From NCBI RefSeq assembly GCF_013868135.1, contig NZ_JACEMU010000004.1:1736001-1800000 (forward strand): a DNA stretch of 64,000 bases. The letters are read 5' to 3'. The translations under genes were made by a program, and so were the position numbers. This document shows positions 45,692-56,305 of the stretch, one piece after another. The DNA is from Paracoccus sp. S1E-3. GTDB lineage: Bacteria; Pseudomonadota; Alphaproteobacteria; Rhodobacterales; Rhodobacteraceae. The notes under the pieces are model-generated. The model was not told the DNA's origin, made no database searches, and saw only the letters and a list, made by a program, of their open reading frames with translations. The stretch's first letter is position 1. The number at the start of each line of letters is the position of its first letter.

Positions 45692-46357
45692 CTATTCCTT
45701 CGGCGCCAGCGATCGCAGCGCCGCGCGGATCAATGCCGGGGTCGCCGCCCCCGCTTCCGCCATCGCCGCCTGCGCCACCGCCTGAGCAGCCTCTGATGGG
45801 TTATAGCCCAGATTGGTCAGCGCCGACAGCGCCTCGGATTGCGCGGCGGCCGAAGGCGGCGGCGCAGACGGCGGCGGGGCTGCGGCCGGAGGCGTATCGG
45901 TCTCGATCACCGGCAGGCCCGCATCGACGGTCAGTGCGCCGCCCATGGCCATGACCGACGGCGCCTTGTCCTTCAGCTCCAGCACCACGCGCTGCGCGAG
46001 TTTCGGGCCGACGCCCGGCGCTTTCCTGACCGCCGACCAGTCGCCAAGCGCGATGGACCGGCCCAGCCCTTCCGCGCCCAGGGTGCCCAGAATCGCCAGC
46101 GAGGCTTTGGCCCCGATCCCCTGCACGCTGGTCAGCAGCTTGTGCCATTCCTTTTCCAGAAGGCTGGGGAAGCCGAACAATTGCAGCAGATCCTCGCGCA
46201 CCAGCAGGTCGGTATAGAGCGCGGTCGCCTGACCGACCGGCGGCAGGCTGGCCGCCGTCCGTTCACTGATATGGACGATATAGCCCACGCCACGCACATC
46301 GATCAGCACGTGATCGGGGGCGCGGTGCAGGATCACCCCGGCGATACGGCCGATCAC
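45692..46357 (-). CDS. ruvA: Holliday junction branch migration protein RuvA
   Basis: 221 residues. An OB-fold N-terminal domain ([20 protein letters not shown]) is followed by helix-hairpin-helix repeats ([20 protein letters not shown] and [20 protein letters not shown]). A long Ala/Pro-rich linker (about 155-180) leads to the C-terminal RuvB-binding domain ([19 protein letters not shown]). The start is GTG 46357, overlapping the ruvC stop as GTGA. The linker is longer than in E. coli RuvA. Confidence 0.96.
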   Translation of the reverse strand: MIGRIAGVILHRAPDHVLIDVRGVGYIVHISERTAASLPPVGQATALYTDLLVREDLLQLFGFPSLLEKEWHKLLTSVQGIGAKASLAILGTLGAEGLGRSIALGDWSAVRKAPGVGPKLAQRVVLELKDKAPSVMAMGGALTVDAGLPVIETDTPPAAAPPPSAPPPSAAAQSEALSALTNLGYNPSEAAQAVAQAAMAEAGAATPALIRAALRSLAPKE

Positions 46358-46848
46358 GCCCGCACCTTGATGCGGATGGTGCGCGATTGCAGGTGATGGG
46401 CGTGACAGATGGCAATGGCGAGCGCATCCGCCGCGTCGGGGCCGGCGAATTCGACGCCGGGCAGCTGATGGCGCACCATGTGCTGAACCTGTTCCTTTCC
46501 GGCGTGGCCGACACCGACCACCGCCTTCTTGACCGCATTGGGGGCGTATTCGCCGATTTCCAGCCCCGCTTCAGCCGGGGCCAGCAGGGCGATGCCGCGC
46601 GCCTGTCCCAGCTTCAGCGTGCCCACCGCGTCCTTGTTCACAAAGGTCTGCTCCACCGCCGCCGCCGTCGGCGCATGCGCGATGATGACCGCCGACAGCC
46701 CGCGATAAAGCCGCAGCAGGCGCACCCCCAGCTCGCCCTGATCGGAATGGACGATGCCATTGGCGATATGTCGCAGGCGCGGGCCGTCCAACTCGATCAC
46801 ACCCCAGCCCATGTTCTGCAAACCGGGGTCGATGCCCAGAACCCGCAT
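46354..46848 (-). CDS. ruvC: Crossover junction endodeoxyribonuclease RuvC
   Basis: 164 residues. The four catalytic acidic residues are visible: D7 in [16 protein letters not shown]66 in [10 protein letters not shown], and D138 and D141 in [17 protein letters not shown]. It resolves Holliday junctions by paired nicks. ATG 46848 is the conserved start; the frame continues far upstream but only as an antisense of the mrpA gene. It is the first gene of the ruv operon and is divergent from mrpA with 138 bases between. Confidence 0.96.
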   Translation of the reverse strand: MRVLGIDPGLQNMGWGVIELDGPRLRHIANGIVHSDQGELGVRLLRLYRGLSAVIIAHAPTAAAVEQTFVNKDAVGTLKLGQARGIALLAPAEAGLEIGEYAPNAVKKAVVGVGHAGKEQVQHMVRHQLPGVEFAGPDAADALAIAICHAHHLQSRTIRIKVRA

Positions 46849-46933
46849 GCCCTGCCCTCTTTCCTTCGTTTTCCGCAGGCTAGCACGAAACGCGAACATC
46901 GGGAAAGAGGTCCTTTTCCGCGCCCCCCTTTGC

Positions 46934-46960
46934 TTGACACCGCCCCCCCGTTCCTTGACA
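46934..46960 (+). promoter_or_regulatory. Duplicated TTGACA boxes upstream of the mrp operon
   Basis: Two copies of CTTGACAC lie 21 bases apart (TTGACA at 46934-46939 and 46955-46960) in the ruvC-mrpA divergent gap. Each is a consensus -35 element, but neither is followed by a clear -10 at the usual distance. The spacing of two helical turns could also fit a regulator bound as a pair. Confidence 0.4.
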
Positions 46961-46986
46961 CAAACGGTAAACACTTCGGAGGTTAG

Positions 46987-49833
46987 ATGTCGCCAGCCCT
47001 GATCGCAGCGCTGCCCTTCCTGGGCGCGCTTTTGCCCGGACTTCTGATCCGCTCGGGGCGCAATGTCGCGGCGATCTCCTGCGGAACCATGACATTGCTG
47101 GCCCTGATCGGGCTGTGTCTTCACATTCCCGCCGTCATGGACGGGCAGGTCATCACCAGCAGTTTCACCTGGCTGCCCCGGATCGGGCTGGATGCCAGCT
47201 TCCGCATCGACGGGCTGAGCCTGCTGTTCGGGATCCTGATCCTGGGGATCGGGCTGCTGATCATCCTCTATGCCCGTTACTACCTGTCCAAGGGCGATCC
47301 GGTCGGGCAGTTCTATACCTATCTGATGCTGTTCCAAGGCGCGATGATGGGCATCGTGCTGTCGGATAACGTGCTGTTCCTGCTGGTGTTCTGGGAACTG
47401 ACCTCGCTGTCCTCCTTCCTGCTGATCGGCTATTGGAAGCATCTGCCCGAGGGGCGGCAGGGCGCGCGTATGGCGCTGACCGTGACGGGAATGGGCGGCC
47501 TCGCGATGATCGCGGGGATGATGATCCTCGGCAATATCGCCGGCAGTTACAACATCGGCGACATTCTGCAGGCGAAGGAGGCGATCCAGGCCTCGCCGCT
47601 TTATGTGCCGGCGCTGCTGCTGATCCTGCTGGGCGCTTTCACCAAATCGGCGCAGTTCCCGTTCCATTTCTGGCTTCCCCAAGCCATGGCCGCGCCGACG
47701 CCGGTGTCTGCCTATCTGCACAGCGCCACCATGGTGAAGGCCGGACTGTTCCTGATGGCGCGGCTGTGGCCCGTGCTGTCCGGCACGCCCGAGTGGTTCT
47801 ATATCGTCGCCACCACCGGGCTGTTCACCATGCTGCTGGGCGCGGTGATCGCGCTGTTCAAGGACGATCTGAAGGCGATTCTGGCCTTCTCGACCGTCAG
47901 CCAGCTGGGCATGGTGACCATGCTGCTGGGTCTGGGAACCGAGGCGGGGGTGATCGCCGCCGTCTTCCACATCATCAACCACGCCACCTTCAAGGCCGCG
48001 CTGTTCATGACCGCCGGGATCGTCGATCACGAGGCCGGCACCCGCTCGATGAAGCTGCTGGGAGGGCTGCGCAAGCTGATGCCCATCACCTTCATCATCG
48101 GCACCATCGCGGCCCTGTCCATGGCCGGGGTTTTCCCGCTGAACGGCTTCATCTCCAAGGAGATGATGCTAGACGACGCCATCCACACCAGCTGGGCGGG
48201 CCATCCGCAACTGTTCGGGATCATAGCGGCCATCGCGGCGACCTTCTCGGTCGCCTATTCGCTGCGCTTCATCTCGGGCACCTTCCTCGGGCCGGTGCGC
48301 GACGACTATCCCCATCACCCGCATGATCCGGGCCTGGGGCTGCTGTTCAGTCCCGGCCTGCTGGTGGTGCTGGTGGTCCTGATCGGGCTGATGCCGATGA
48401 CCATGGCGGGCTGGCTGGTCACCGCTTCGGCCAATGCGGTCACCGGGGCCGCGACCGAGCCCGACCTCGCCCTGTGGCATGGCGTGAACGCGCCGCTGCT
48501 CATCTCGGGCGCGGCGCTGGTGATCGGTGCGCTGATGGTCGCCTTCCACCGTCCGCTGCAACGGATCTGGGACGCGCTGCCGCGCCCCGAGGCCAAGACC
48601 ATCTTCGACGCGGTGATCCGCCGCGCCGTCCGCTGGGCGCAGGCGGTCAATGACGGGCTGCATGACGGCCGGCTGGCGCGTGGCGCGGGCATGATGGCCG
48701 CCACCATCGTGTTGGCCGGCACCTTCGCCTGGATCACCGGCCGCGCCGGCCCCGAAACCCGCGCGATGCTGCCGATCAGCCCGGTCGCCGCCATCGGCTT
48801 CGTGCTGCTGATCGTGGCCACCGCCTGCATGGTGGTCTTCCACCGCAACCGCCTGCTGGCACTGGTGCTGATCGGCATCGTCGGCCTGATCGTCAGCTGC
48901 GCCTTCGTTTACCTGTCGGCACCGGATCTGGCGCTGACGCAGATCTCGGTCGAGGTGGTCACCGTCATGCTGATGCTGCTGGCGCTGAACTTCCTGCCCA
49001 AGGTCACCTGGGTCGAGACCGGCGGCCTGCGCCGGGGCGCCGACGCGCTGATCGCCACCATGGTCGGGCTGGCCTTCGGCGGGCTGGCCTATGCGATCAT
49101 GCGGCGCGACTTCGCCTTCGACACCATCTCGCAATACCACATCGCCAACAGCTACAAGCAGGGCGGCGGCGACAATATCGTCAACGTCACGCTGGTCGAC
49201 TTCCGCGGCTATGATACCTTTGGCGAGATCACCGTGCTGGGGATCGCCGCGCTGGTGATCTATGCCATGACCGAGACGCTGCTGATCGGAAAATCCGCCC
49301 GCAAGCTGGCCAACTGGCGCCACGACCAGAAGCGCGCCGGCGATCGCCACCCGCTGATGCTGGTGGTGGCGACGCGGCTGATCCTGCCGATCTCGCTGAC
49401 GGTCGGGCTGTTCATCTTCATGCGCGGCCACAACCAGCCGGGCGGCGGCTTCGTCGCCGGTCTGATCGTCGCGATTTCGCTGCTGATGCAATACATGGCC
49501 TCGGGCTTCGCCTGGGCGCAGGAACGTCAGCGCGTGCCCTTCCACGCGATGATCGGCGCCGGCGTCATCGTCGCCGCCGCCACCGGCATGGGCGCGTGGT
49601 TCTTCGGCGTGCCCTTCCTGACCTCGGCTTACGGCTATTTCAAACTCCCCTTCCTGGAGGAGTTCGAACTGGCCACCGCCATGGCCTTCGATCTGGGCGT
49701 CTTCCTGTGTGTCGTGGGCGCGGTCATGCTGGCGCTGAATTCGCTGTCACGGATCGCCCGGCGCACGGGCGAATCGACGAACCGCCCCGCCACCAATCAG
49801 GCCCCCCCCGCAGTTCCGAAGGAGGCGCATTGA
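46987..49833 (+). CDS. mrpA: Na+/H+ antiporter subunit MrpA fused to MrpB
   Basis: 948 residues, the largest Mrp subunit. The N-terminal part is like complex I ND5, with the Glu in [20 protein letters not shown] and the Lys-bearing helices [20 protein letters not shown] and [18 protein letters not shown]. It continues into a DUF4040 region and ends with an MrpB-like domain (about 780-930: [33 protein letters not shown]). An AB fusion is typical of alphaproteobacterial Pha/Mrp systems. GGAGG is 4 bases before the ATG. The complex exports Na+ for H+ and supports pH and salt homeostasis. Confidence 0.95.
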   Translation: MSPALIAALPFLGALLPGLLIRSGRNVAAISCGTMTLLALIGLCLHIPAVMDGQVITSSFTWLPRIGLDASFRIDGLSLLFGILILGIGLLIILYARYYLSKGDPVGQFYTYLMLFQGAMMGIVLSDNVLFLLVFWELTSLSSFLLIGYWKHLPEGRQGARMALTVTGMGGLAMIAGMMILGNIAGSYNIGDILQAKEAIQASPLYVPALLLILLGAFTKSAQFPFHFWLPQAMAAPTPVSAYLHSATMVKAGLFLMARLWPVLSGTPEWFYIVATTGLFTMLLGAVIALFKDDLKAILAFSTVSQLGMVTMLLGLGTEAGVIAAVFHIINHATFKAALFMTAGIVDHEAGTRSMKLLGGLRKLMPITFIIGTIAALSMAGVFPLNGFISKEMMLDDAIHTSWAGHPQLFGIIAAIAATFSVAYSLRFISGTFLGPVRDDYPHHPHDPGLGLLFSPGLLVVLVVLIGLMPMTMAGWLVTASANAVTGAATEPDLALWHGVNAPLLISGAALVIGALMVAFHRPLQRIWDALPRPEAKTIFDAVIRRAVRWAQAVNDGLHDGRLARGAGMMAATIVLAGTFAWITGRAGPETRAMLPISPVAAIGFVLLIVATACMVVFHRNRLLALVLIGIVGLIVSCAFVYLSAPDLALTQISVEVVTVMLMLLALNFLPKVTWVETGGLRRGADALIATMVGLAFGGLAYAIMRRDFAFDTISQYHIANSYKQGGGDNIVNVTLVDFRGYDTFGEITVLGIAALVIYAMTETLLIGKSARKLANWRHDQKRAGDRHPLMLVVATRLILPISLTVGLFIFMRGHNQPGGGFVAGLIVAISLLMQYMASGFAWAQERQRVPFHAMIGAGVIVAAATGMGAWFFGVPFLTSAYGYFKLPFLEEFELATAMAFDLGVFLCVVGAVMLALNSLSRIARRTGESTNRPATNQAPPAVPKEAH

Positions 49834-50198
49834 TGGAAGCGCTCGTCGCAATCGCCATCGGCGCCATGAGCGCCTCGGGCATCTATCTGGTGCTGCGCCT
49901 GCGGACCTTCCCGGTCGTGATCGGCATGACCATGATGTCCTATGCGATCAACCTGTTCCTCGTCGCCACCGGCCGGCTGGCGATCAACAAGCCGCCGATC
50001 CTGCAAAATCATGGCGCACCGGATTTCTCGGCCTATACCGATCCGCTGCCGCAGGCGCTGACGCTGACCGCCATCGTGATTTCCTTCGGGATGACGGCAG
50101 TGGTCGTGCTGCTGTCGCTGGGCGCCTATATCGAGGGAGGTGACGATTATATCGACATGCCCGAATCCGACCGGCGCGAGGACGGGAACGCCGAATGA
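49833..50198 (+). CDS. mrpC: Na+/H+ antiporter subunit MrpC
   Basis: 121 residues with three membrane helices, homologous to complex I NuoK. It has SASGIYLVLRLRTFPVVIGM, SYAINLFLVATGRL, DPLPQALTLTAIVISFGMTA. The start (TGATG) overlaps the mrpA stop by one base, and the longer frame from 49596 is a shadow of mrpA. It is a core membrane subunit of the Mrp complex. Confidence 0.95.
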   Translation: MEALVAIAIGAMSASGIYLVLRLRTFPVVIGMTMMSYAINLFLVATGRLAINKPPILQNHGAPDFSAYTDPLPQALTLTAIVISFGMTAVVVLLSLGAYIEGGDDYIDMPESDRREDGNAE

Positions 50199-51796
50199 AC
50201 CACTTCATCATTGCCCCCGTCCTTCTTCCCGCGATCATCGGCGGCCTCATCATCCTGTGGATGCGGCATGATCTGCTGCTGCAGCGCGTCTTCTCGACCG
50301 TCGGCTCGGTCCTGCTGCTGGGCGCGGCGCTGTATCTGGCCTTCCATGCCAGCACCGGCGAGGTCTTCGTCTATCGTCTGGGCAACTGGCCCGCGCCCTT
50401 CGGCATCGTGCTGATGCTGGACCGGCTGGCCGGGATGATGCTGGTGCTGACCGCCTTTCTGGGGCTGGTCGTGCAGCTTTACGCCATCGGTTCCGGCTGG
50501 GACCGCAAGGGCTGGCATTTCCACGCGCTGTGGCAGTTCCAGATGATGGGCGTCATGGGCGCCTTCCTGACCGGCGACGCCTTCAACCTGTTCGTCTTCT
50601 TCGAGGTGCTGCTGATCGCCTCCTACGGGTTGATGATCCATGGCGGCGGCCCGCTTCGCCTGCGCGCGGGCGTGCAATATGTGGTCATCAACCTGATCGG
50701 CTCGACCCTGTTTCTGGCCGCGCTGGGGACGCTTTACGCGGTGACCGGCACGCTGAACATGGCAGACATGGCGATCAAGGTGGCGGCGCTGCCGCTCAGC
50801 GATACCGCCGTGCTGCGCACCGGCGCGGTGCTGCTGATGCTGGTCTTCGCCATCAAGGCGGCGCTGGTGCCGCTGCATTTCTGGCTGCCCTCGACCTATG
50901 CGAATGCGCCGGGCCCGGTGGCGGCGCTGTTCGCGATCATGTCGAAGGTCGGCGTCTATTCCATCATCCGCTTCTATACGCTGGTCTTCCCCGGCGATTC
51001 CGCGGTCGAGACGCTGGTTTCCGACATGCTGCTGCCTGCGGCGCTGATTACCCTGATCGTGGGTCAGGTGGGCGTGCTGGGGGGGCGGCATCTGGGTCGG
51101 GTGGCGGCGATGTCGGCCATCGCTTCGATCGGCACGCTGGTGATCGCGGTGTCGATGTTCACGCCGGAATCGATCTCGGCGGCACTGTATTACACCATCC
51201 ACTCGACCCTGACCGGGGCGGCGCTTTTCCTGATCGCCGACATGATCGCGGCCCGGCGCGGCGGCGACCTGTGGCTGACCCTGCGCCCGAAGATCCAGAA
51301 CAGCGGGCTGATCGCGGCGATGTTCTTCGCCGCCGCCATCGCCGCGGCCGGGTTGCCGCCGATGTCGGGTTTCATCGGGAAGCTGCTGGTGCTGGATGCG
51401 ACCCGGCTGGACCCGTGGTGGGTCGGCATCTGGGCGACGATCCTGATCACTTCGCTGTTCGCCATCGTGGGCTTTGGCCGCGCCGGCTCCACCCTGTTCT
51501 GGCTGCCCTTCCAGCTGCAACGGATCGAGCAGCAGGCCGCTGCCGAGGGCAGGCCCGCCCCCCAAAGTCCCATTCCGCCCAAGCTGGAGCCGGACGAACA
51601 TATCCAGGACATCGGTGACGCGGTGTCGCCCACGCTGACCTTCGCGGCCACCGGCACGCTGCTGGCCGGGCTGGTGGCGTTGACCGTCTTCGCGGGGCCC
51701 GCGCTGCGTATGACCGACAGCATTGCCGACCAGCTGTTCAGCCCGCATCCCTATGTCGAATCGGTGCTGGTCAATCAGGAGGGCGCACGGCCATGA
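50195..51796 (+). CDS. mrpD: Na+/H+ antiporter subunit MrpD
   Basis: 533 residues with about 14 membrane helices, related to complex I NuoN/NuoM. The key glutamate is in FNLFVFFEVLLIASYGLMIH and the lysine helices in FAIKAALVPLHFWLPSTYAN. Before the last helix there is a hydrophilic loop with GRPAPQSPIPPKLEPDE. It overlaps mrpC and mrpE by 4 bases each. It forms a proton path of the antiporter. Confidence 0.95.
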   Translation: MNHFIIAPVLLPAIIGGLIILWMRHDLLLQRVFSTVGSVLLLGAALYLAFHASTGEVFVYRLGNWPAPFGIVLMLDRLAGMMLVLTAFLGLVVQLYAIGSGWDRKGWHFHALWQFQMMGVMGAFLTGDAFNLFVFFEVLLIASYGLMIHGGGPLRLRAGVQYVVINLIGSTLFLAALGTLYAVTGTLNMADMAIKVAALPLSDTAVLRTGAVLLMLVFAIKAALVPLHFWLPSTYANAPGPVAALFAIMSKVGVYSIIRFYTLVFPGDSAVETLVSDMLLPAALITLIVGQVGVLGGRHLGRVAAMSAIASIGTLVIAVSMFTPESISAALYYTIHSTLTGAALFLIADMIAARRGGDLWLTLRPKIQNSGLIAAMFFAAAIAAAGLPPMSGFIGKLLVLDATRLDPWWVGIWATILITSLFAIVGFGRAGSTLFWLPFQLQRIEQQAAAEGRPAPQSPIPPKLEPDEHIQDIGDAVSPTLTFAATGTLLAGLVALTVFAGPALRMTDSIADQLFSPHPYVESVLVNQEGARP

Positions 51797-52281
51797 GTCG
51801 GCTTTTCCCCCATCCGATCCTGTCGGCGCTGCTGGTGGTGACCTGGCTTCTGCTGGTCAACGACTTCCGCTGGGGTTCGCTGGTCTTCGGCATGATCCTC
51901 GGGCTGGTGATCCCGCTGTTCATCAAGCCTTACTGGCCCTATCGCTCGACGCTGAAATCGCTGCCGAAATACGCCAGCTACATGCTGCTGGTGTTCTGGG
52001 ACATCATCGTGGCCAATATTCAGGTCGCCAGGATCGTGCTGTTCAAGCCGAACAGCCAGCTGAAGCCCGCATGGATCGTCATCCCGCTGGACATCCGCAC
52101 CCCCGAGGCGATCACCGTGCTGGCCGGCACCATCACCCTCACACCGGGGACGGTCAGCTGCGACCTGTCGGAATGCGGCCACGCGCTGCTGGTGCACTGC
52201 CTGCACGCGCCCGACCCCGCGGCTGTGGTGGCCGATATCAAGACCCGCTACGAATCGCGCCTGAAGGAGATCTTCGCATGA
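51793..52281 (+). CDS. mrpE: Na+/H+ antiporter subunit MrpE
   Basis: 162 residues. Two hydrophobic N-terminal segments are followed by a cytoplasmic domain with the MrpE signature LTPGTVSCDLSECGHALLVH and AGTITLTPGT. It is coupled to mrpD and mrpF by ATGA overlaps. MrpE is required for assembly or activity of the full Mrp complex. Confidence 0.95.
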   Translation: MSRLFPHPILSALLVVTWLLLVNDFRWGSLVFGMILGLVIPLFIKPYWPYRSTLKSLPKYASYMLLVFWDIIVANIQVARIVLFKPNSQLKPAWIVIPLDIRTPEAITVLAGTITLTPGTVSCDLSECGHALLVHCLHAPDPAAVVADIKTRYESRLKEIFA

Positions 52282-52547
52282 TCGCCTATGCCCTGACCTT
52301 TGCCTTTGCCTGTTTCGGGATCGCGCTTCTGTTCAACCTCTACCGGGTGGTGATCGCACCGGGCGTGCCTGACCGGATTCTGGCGCTGGATACGATGACC
52401 ATCAACATGATCGCCATGCTGACCCTGTTCGGCCTTCGCGAGGGCACCGAGATGTATTTCGAGGCCTCGCTGCTGTTCGCCATGGTCGGTTTCGTCTCGA
52501 CCGTGGCCTATGCGAAATTCATCCTGCGCGGCGATATCATCGAATAG
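52278..52547 (+). CDS. mrpF: Na+/H+ antiporter subunit MrpF
   Basis: 89 residues with three helices. It has the family block RVVIAPGVPDRILALDTMTI with the conserved Asp in the helix, and EASLLFAMVGFVSTVAYAKF. The ATG at 52278 overlaps the mrpE stop; a longer frame from 51723 is a shadow. It is a small membrane subunit of the antiporter. Confidence 0.95.
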   Translation: MIAYALTFAFACFGIALLFNLYRVVIAPGVPDRILALDTMTINMIAMLTLFGLREGTEMYFEASLLFAMVGFVSTVAYAKFILRGDIIE

Positions 52548-52555
52548 GGGGCATC

Positions 52556-52960
52556 ATGGATCTGTTCTTCGAAATTCTGGTGTCTGCCCTGCTGGTGATC
52601 GGCGGGTTCTTCGGGCTGGTCGGTTCCTACGGGCTGGTGAAACTGCCCGATCCGATGACCCGGCTGCACGGGCCGACCAAATCGGCAACGCTGGGCGTGG
52701 GAGGGGTTCTGCTGGCCTCGATGATCTATTTCGCCTGGTTCGGCGCCGCGCCGAGCCTGCACGAATTGCTCATCACCCTGTTCATCCTGCTGACCGCGCC
52801 GGTCACCGGGCTGATGATCGCGAAGGCCAACATCCACCTGCAATGGACGCGGGACGAACTGCCGCCAACCGGCACCGGCACCAATTGGGCCACGTTGTCC
52901 GACCGGCCGAGCCTGATGGATGATGGCGCCGACCTACGGCTGGTCGACGAGGGCGACTAG
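52556..52960 (+). CDS. mrpG: Na+/H+ antiporter subunit MrpG
   Basis: 134 residues. It has GGFFGLVGSYGLVKLPDPMT and RLHGPTKSATLGVGGVLLAS, the MrpG/PhaG signature (DxxTRLHxxTKxxTLG), and three hydrophobic segments. It lies 8 bases after mrpF and ends the operon. The C-terminal 35 residues are hydrophilic and longer than in many homologues. Confidence 0.95.
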   Translation: MDLFFEILVSALLVIGGFFGLVGSYGLVKLPDPMTRLHGPTKSATLGVGGVLLASMIYFAWFGAAPSLHELLITLFILLTAPVTGLMIAKANIHLQWTRDELPPTGTGTNWATLSDRPSLMDDGADLRLVDEGD

Positions 52961-53118
52961 CGCCGTCATCGCCGATCTTGGTCCGTGCCGAGCCGCATCC
53001 GCCGGCCCTCGGACCGTCGGTCACCGCCCGCCCGCGCGCAAGGGCCGTCGCCGCCATTCTCGCCAATCCCCTGCAGTGGTCGCGCCCGAACGGGACCGAC
53101 CTGCGCCGAGCCGCGATG

Positions 53119-53143
53119 AAAAAAAGGCGCCCCTCTGGGCGCC
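53119..53143 (-). terminator. Rho-independent terminator of dapA
   Basis: On the minus strand a perfect GGCGCCC-AGAG-GGGCGCC hairpin is followed by seven T. It begins 26 bases after the dapA stop. This is the clearest terminator in the window. Confidence 0.92.
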
Positions 53144-53169
53144 TTCATCATCTCGGGATCGGCTGCGGC

Positions 53170-54045
53170 TCAGATCAGGCCTGCGTGCTGCATCGCCTCG
53201 TCCACGGCGTTCTTGGTCGATTGGGTCAGCCCGACCAGCGGCAGGCGCACACGCTCATTCGCGATGCCCAGCTTCGACAGCGCGTACTTTGCCGCGACCA
53301 GACCCGGCTCGATGAAGATCGCGATGTGCAGCGGCATCAGCTTGTCCTGCAATTCCAGCGCCTTGCCCCATTCGCCATTCAGCGTGGCCTGCTGAAATTC
53401 GGCACAAAGCTTCGGCGCCACATTGGCCGTCACGCTGATGCAGCCGGTGCCGCCATGGGCGTTGAATCCCAGTGCGGTGTCGTCATTGCCCGACAGCTGG
53501 ACGAAATCAGCCCCGCAGGTGATGCGCTGCTGGCTGACGCGTTCCAGCTTGCCGGTGGCGTCCTTGACGCCGACGATGCGCGGCAGCTTCGCCAGCTCGC
53601 CCATGGTGTCCGGCATCATGTCCACGACCGAGCGGCCGGGAATGTTATAGATGACGATCGGCACATTGGTCGCATCATGGATGGCGGTGAAATGCGCGAT
53701 CATCCCGGCCTGGGTCGGCTTGTTGTAATAGGGCGTCACGATCAGCAGGCCGTTCGCGCCCGCGCTTTCGGCGTGCTGGGCCAGACCGATCGCCTCGCGG
53801 GTCGAGTTCGACCCCGCACCCGCGATCACCGGCACGCGCCCATCGGCGATGCGCACGACCTCGCGCACGACGGTGCGGTCTTCCTCATGGCTCAGCGTCG
53901 GGGATTCGCCTGTGGTGCCGCAGGGCACCAGCCCGTGGCTGCCCTGATCGATCTGCCATTCGACGAATTTCTTCAGCGTGTCCAGATCCAGCTCGCCGTC
54001 CGGGGTGAACGGCGTGATCAGCGCGGGCATCGACCCTTTGAACAT
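53170..54045 (-). CDS. dapA: 4-hydroxy-tetrahydrodipicolinate synthase
   Basis: 291 residues, a TIM-barrel class I aldolase that condenses pyruvate with aspartate semialdehyde in lysine and DAP synthesis. The Schiff-base lysine is K161 ([12 protein letters not shown]), Y133 is in [10 protein letters not shown]44/T45 are in [11 protein letters not shown] and Y107 is in TPYYNKP. Its length is typical. It uses the product of asd encoded at 38.4 kb. A strong terminator follows. Confidence 0.96.
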   Translation of the reverse strand: MFKGSMPALITPFTPDGELDLDTLKKFVEWQIDQGSHGLVPCGTTGESPTLSHEEDRTVVREVVRIADGRVPVIAGAGSNSTREAIGLAQHAESAGANGLLIVTPYYNKPTQAGMIAHFTAIHDATNVPIVIYNIPGRSVVDMMPDTMGELAKLPRIVGVKDATGKLERVSQQRITCGADFVQLSGNDDTALGFNAHGGTGCISVTANVAPKLCAEFQQATLNGEWGKALELQDKLMPLHIAIFIEPGLVAAKYALSKLGIANERVRLPLVGLTQSTKNAVDEAMQHAGLI

Positions 54046-54157
54046 GACACGCTCCTGTCGTGATGGGGTTGTGAAACTCGGCGGACACTAGACGCGGGCG
54101 GCGGATTTGCCAAGGATGTGAATTGCAGCCGGCAGACCGCCGCCGCAAATTGGGTCG

Positions 54158-56305
54158 ATGATGTACAACCTGCGTGAAATCCTTCTGGCGGGGCTTCTGG
54201 CCTCGGTCGTGGCATGGCCGGTTCGGGCGGAATCGCTGCCCGACATGGCGACGGCGCTGACCGCGGCCGCGTCGAAGAACTGGCCCGCAGCCGAAGCCGC
54301 GGCGGCGAAATCCGGGCCGCTGGCGCAGGCGCTTGTCGATTGGCAGGCGCTGCGCGCCGGCCGGGGCGATTTCGCCGCCTATCTGGCCTTCGCCCGCGCC
54401 CATCCCGACTGGCCGGGGATGGAGCTTCTGTACAAGCGCGGCGAAGGCACGCTGACCGCCGCCACCCCGGCCGCCGATGTGATCGAATGGTTCGCCGGCC
54501 ACGATCCCCAGACCGGCGCCGGCGCCAGACTGCTGATCGCGGCGCTGAAGACGGCCAAGCCGGAGGCGGCCGAGCAGAAAGCACAGGCGATCTGGACCAG
54601 CCTGCCGATGACCGGACCCGAGGAGATCGCCTTTCTCACCACCGCGGGCGATCTGGTCGATGCCATGTCCGATGCCCGCGTCTTCGCTCTGCTGGATCGA
54701 TCGGAATGGCAGGCCGCCCAGCAGGGCCTGACCCGTATGAGCGCCGCCGCCCGCCCACTGGCCGAGGCCCGCATCGCCACCCAGTCCCGCCGCAGCGGCG
54801 CCGATGCATTGATCCTCGCCCTGCCCGAGGCGCAGCGCGGGGACGCCGGCCTCGCCATGGACCGCTTCCGCTGGCGGGTGCAGGCCAAGATGCCCGATCT
54901 GGCCCGCGAATTGATGCTGGAACGGTCGACCTCGGCCGAGGCGCTGCGGATGCCCGAGGCCTGGGCCGATCTGCGCGCCGATTACGCCCGCGCCGCGCTG
55001 CGGGACGGCGACTGGAAAACGGCCGAGACCCTCGCCGCCGCCCATTTCCTCGAACCCGGCTCAGAGGCCTTCGCCGATCTGGAGTTTCTGGCCGGTTACG
55101 CCGCGCTGCGCGGCGGCGCGCCCGACCGGGCGCTGACGCATTTCAAGCACCTCGCCGACAATACCAAAGGAATCGTCAGTCAGGCCCGCGCGCATTACTG
55201 GCAGGGCCGCGCCCTGGAAGCTGCGGCCCAGCCCGAAGCGGCGAAGGCCGCTTTCGCCGCCGGGGCGAAGCTGCAATCGACCTATTACGGCCAACTGGCG
55301 GCGGAACGCATCGGCGCCGCGCCCGATCCGGCGCTGTCCATTCCCGGCCGCTCGGAATCCGCGCTGCCGCAATGGCGCCGCGATCCCCTGCGCGAGAACG
55401 CGGTCTTTCAGGCCGGTGTCTTCGCCTTCGCCGCCGGGCAGCCCGATCTGGGGCAGCGCTTCTTCCTGCATCTGTCGGAAACCGCCACGCCCGAGGACAT
55501 CGCCCGGATGGCGCGGCTGACGCTGGAGATGCGCTATCCCTGGCACGCGCTGCGGCTGGCCAAGCGGGCGGCGGCGCGGGGCGCGGTCTATCCCGCAGCC
55601 TATTTCCCGCTGACCGGGCTGGAGGGCGAGGCGCTGGAAGTCCCGGCGGAGTTGGTGATGTCGATCGCCCGGCAGGAATCGGAATTCAACCATCAGGCCA
55701 CTTCGCATGTGGGGGCGCTGGGGCTGATGCAGGTGATGCCCGCGACCGCTCAGCAGATGGCCCAGCAGGTGGGGATGGATTACAGCCGGGCGCGGATGAC
55801 GGATGACGCGCTTTACAACGCGCGTCTGGGGGCGGCCTATCTGCAGGGCCTGCGCAATCGCTTCGGACCGTCCTCGGCGCTGGTAGCGGCGGGATACAAT
55901 GCCGGTCCCGGCCGGTCGCGCCAATGGACCGAGGCTTTCGGCGACATCCGCACGGAAACCGACCCAGTGGACTGGGTCGAGATGATCCCCTTCGACGAGA
56001 CCCGCAACTATGTCATGCGCGTGACCGAGGCGCTGCCGATCTATCGCGCCCGCATCGCCGGTCAGCCGGTCGCGGTGACGCCCTCGAAAGACCTGACCGG
56101 CGGCGGCATCGTCCCACCGCCGCCCAAGGCGCGGCAGACCCTGGCCGAGGTGCTGACGCAATCCCGCCGCCCCCCGCGCGAGGGCGATCCGCTGTCGCCA
56201 AGGGCTGCCGCCTTCCGCGAACCCGAAATCGTGCCCGCACCCACGCCCGCACGGCCCACACCGCGTCCCGGCGCCAATGCCGGTGTGATTTCGGCCGGCG
56301 GTTGA
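54158..56305 (+). CDS. Soluble lytic murein transglycosylase (Slt-like)
   Basis: 715 residues, exported. A signal peptide (LREILLAGLLASVVAWPVRA) is followed by a superhelical alpha-repeat region (about 30-480). The catalytic SLT domain has the acid E507 in IARQESEFN and the motifs GALGLMQVMPATA and AAGYNAGPGRSRQW. A Pro/Arg-rich tail of about 60 residues (PPPKARQTLAEVL ... PAPTPARPTPRPG) ends the protein. It cleaves peptidoglycan to 1,6-anhydro-muropeptides in the periplasm. It starts at ATG 54158 with ATG 54161 as alternative, and is divergent from dapA. Confidence 0.94.
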   Translation: MMYNLREILLAGLLASVVAWPVRAESLPDMATALTAAASKNWPAAEAAAAKSGPLAQALVDWQALRAGRGDFAAYLAFARAHPDWPGMELLYKRGEGTLTAATPAADVIEWFAGHDPQTGAGARLLIAALKTAKPEAAEQKAQAIWTSLPMTGPEEIAFLTTAGDLVDAMSDARVFALLDRSEWQAAQQGLTRMSAAARPLAEARIATQSRRSGADALILALPEAQRGDAGLAMDRFRWRVQAKMPDLARELMLERSTSAEALRMPEAWADLRADYARAALRDGDWKTAETLAAAHFLEPGSEAFADLEFLAGYAALRGGAPDRALTHFKHLADNTKGIVSQARAHYWQGRALEAAAQPEAAKAAFAAGAKLQSTYYGQLAAERIGAAPDPALSIPGRSESALPQWRRDPLRENAVFQAGVFAFAAGQPDLGQRFFLHLSETATPEDIARMARLTLEMRYPWHALRLAKRAAARGAVYPAAYFPLTGLEGEALEVPAELVMSIARQESEFNHQATSHVGALGLMQVMPATAQQMAQQVGMDYSRARMTDDALYNARLGAAYLQGLRNRFGPSSALVAAGYNAGPGRSRQWTEAFGDIRTETDPVDWVEMIPFDETRNYVMRVTEALPIYRARIAGQPVAVTPSKDLTGGGIVPPPPKARQTLAEVLTQSRRPPREGDPLSPRAAAFREPEIVPAPTPARPTPRPGANAGVISAGG

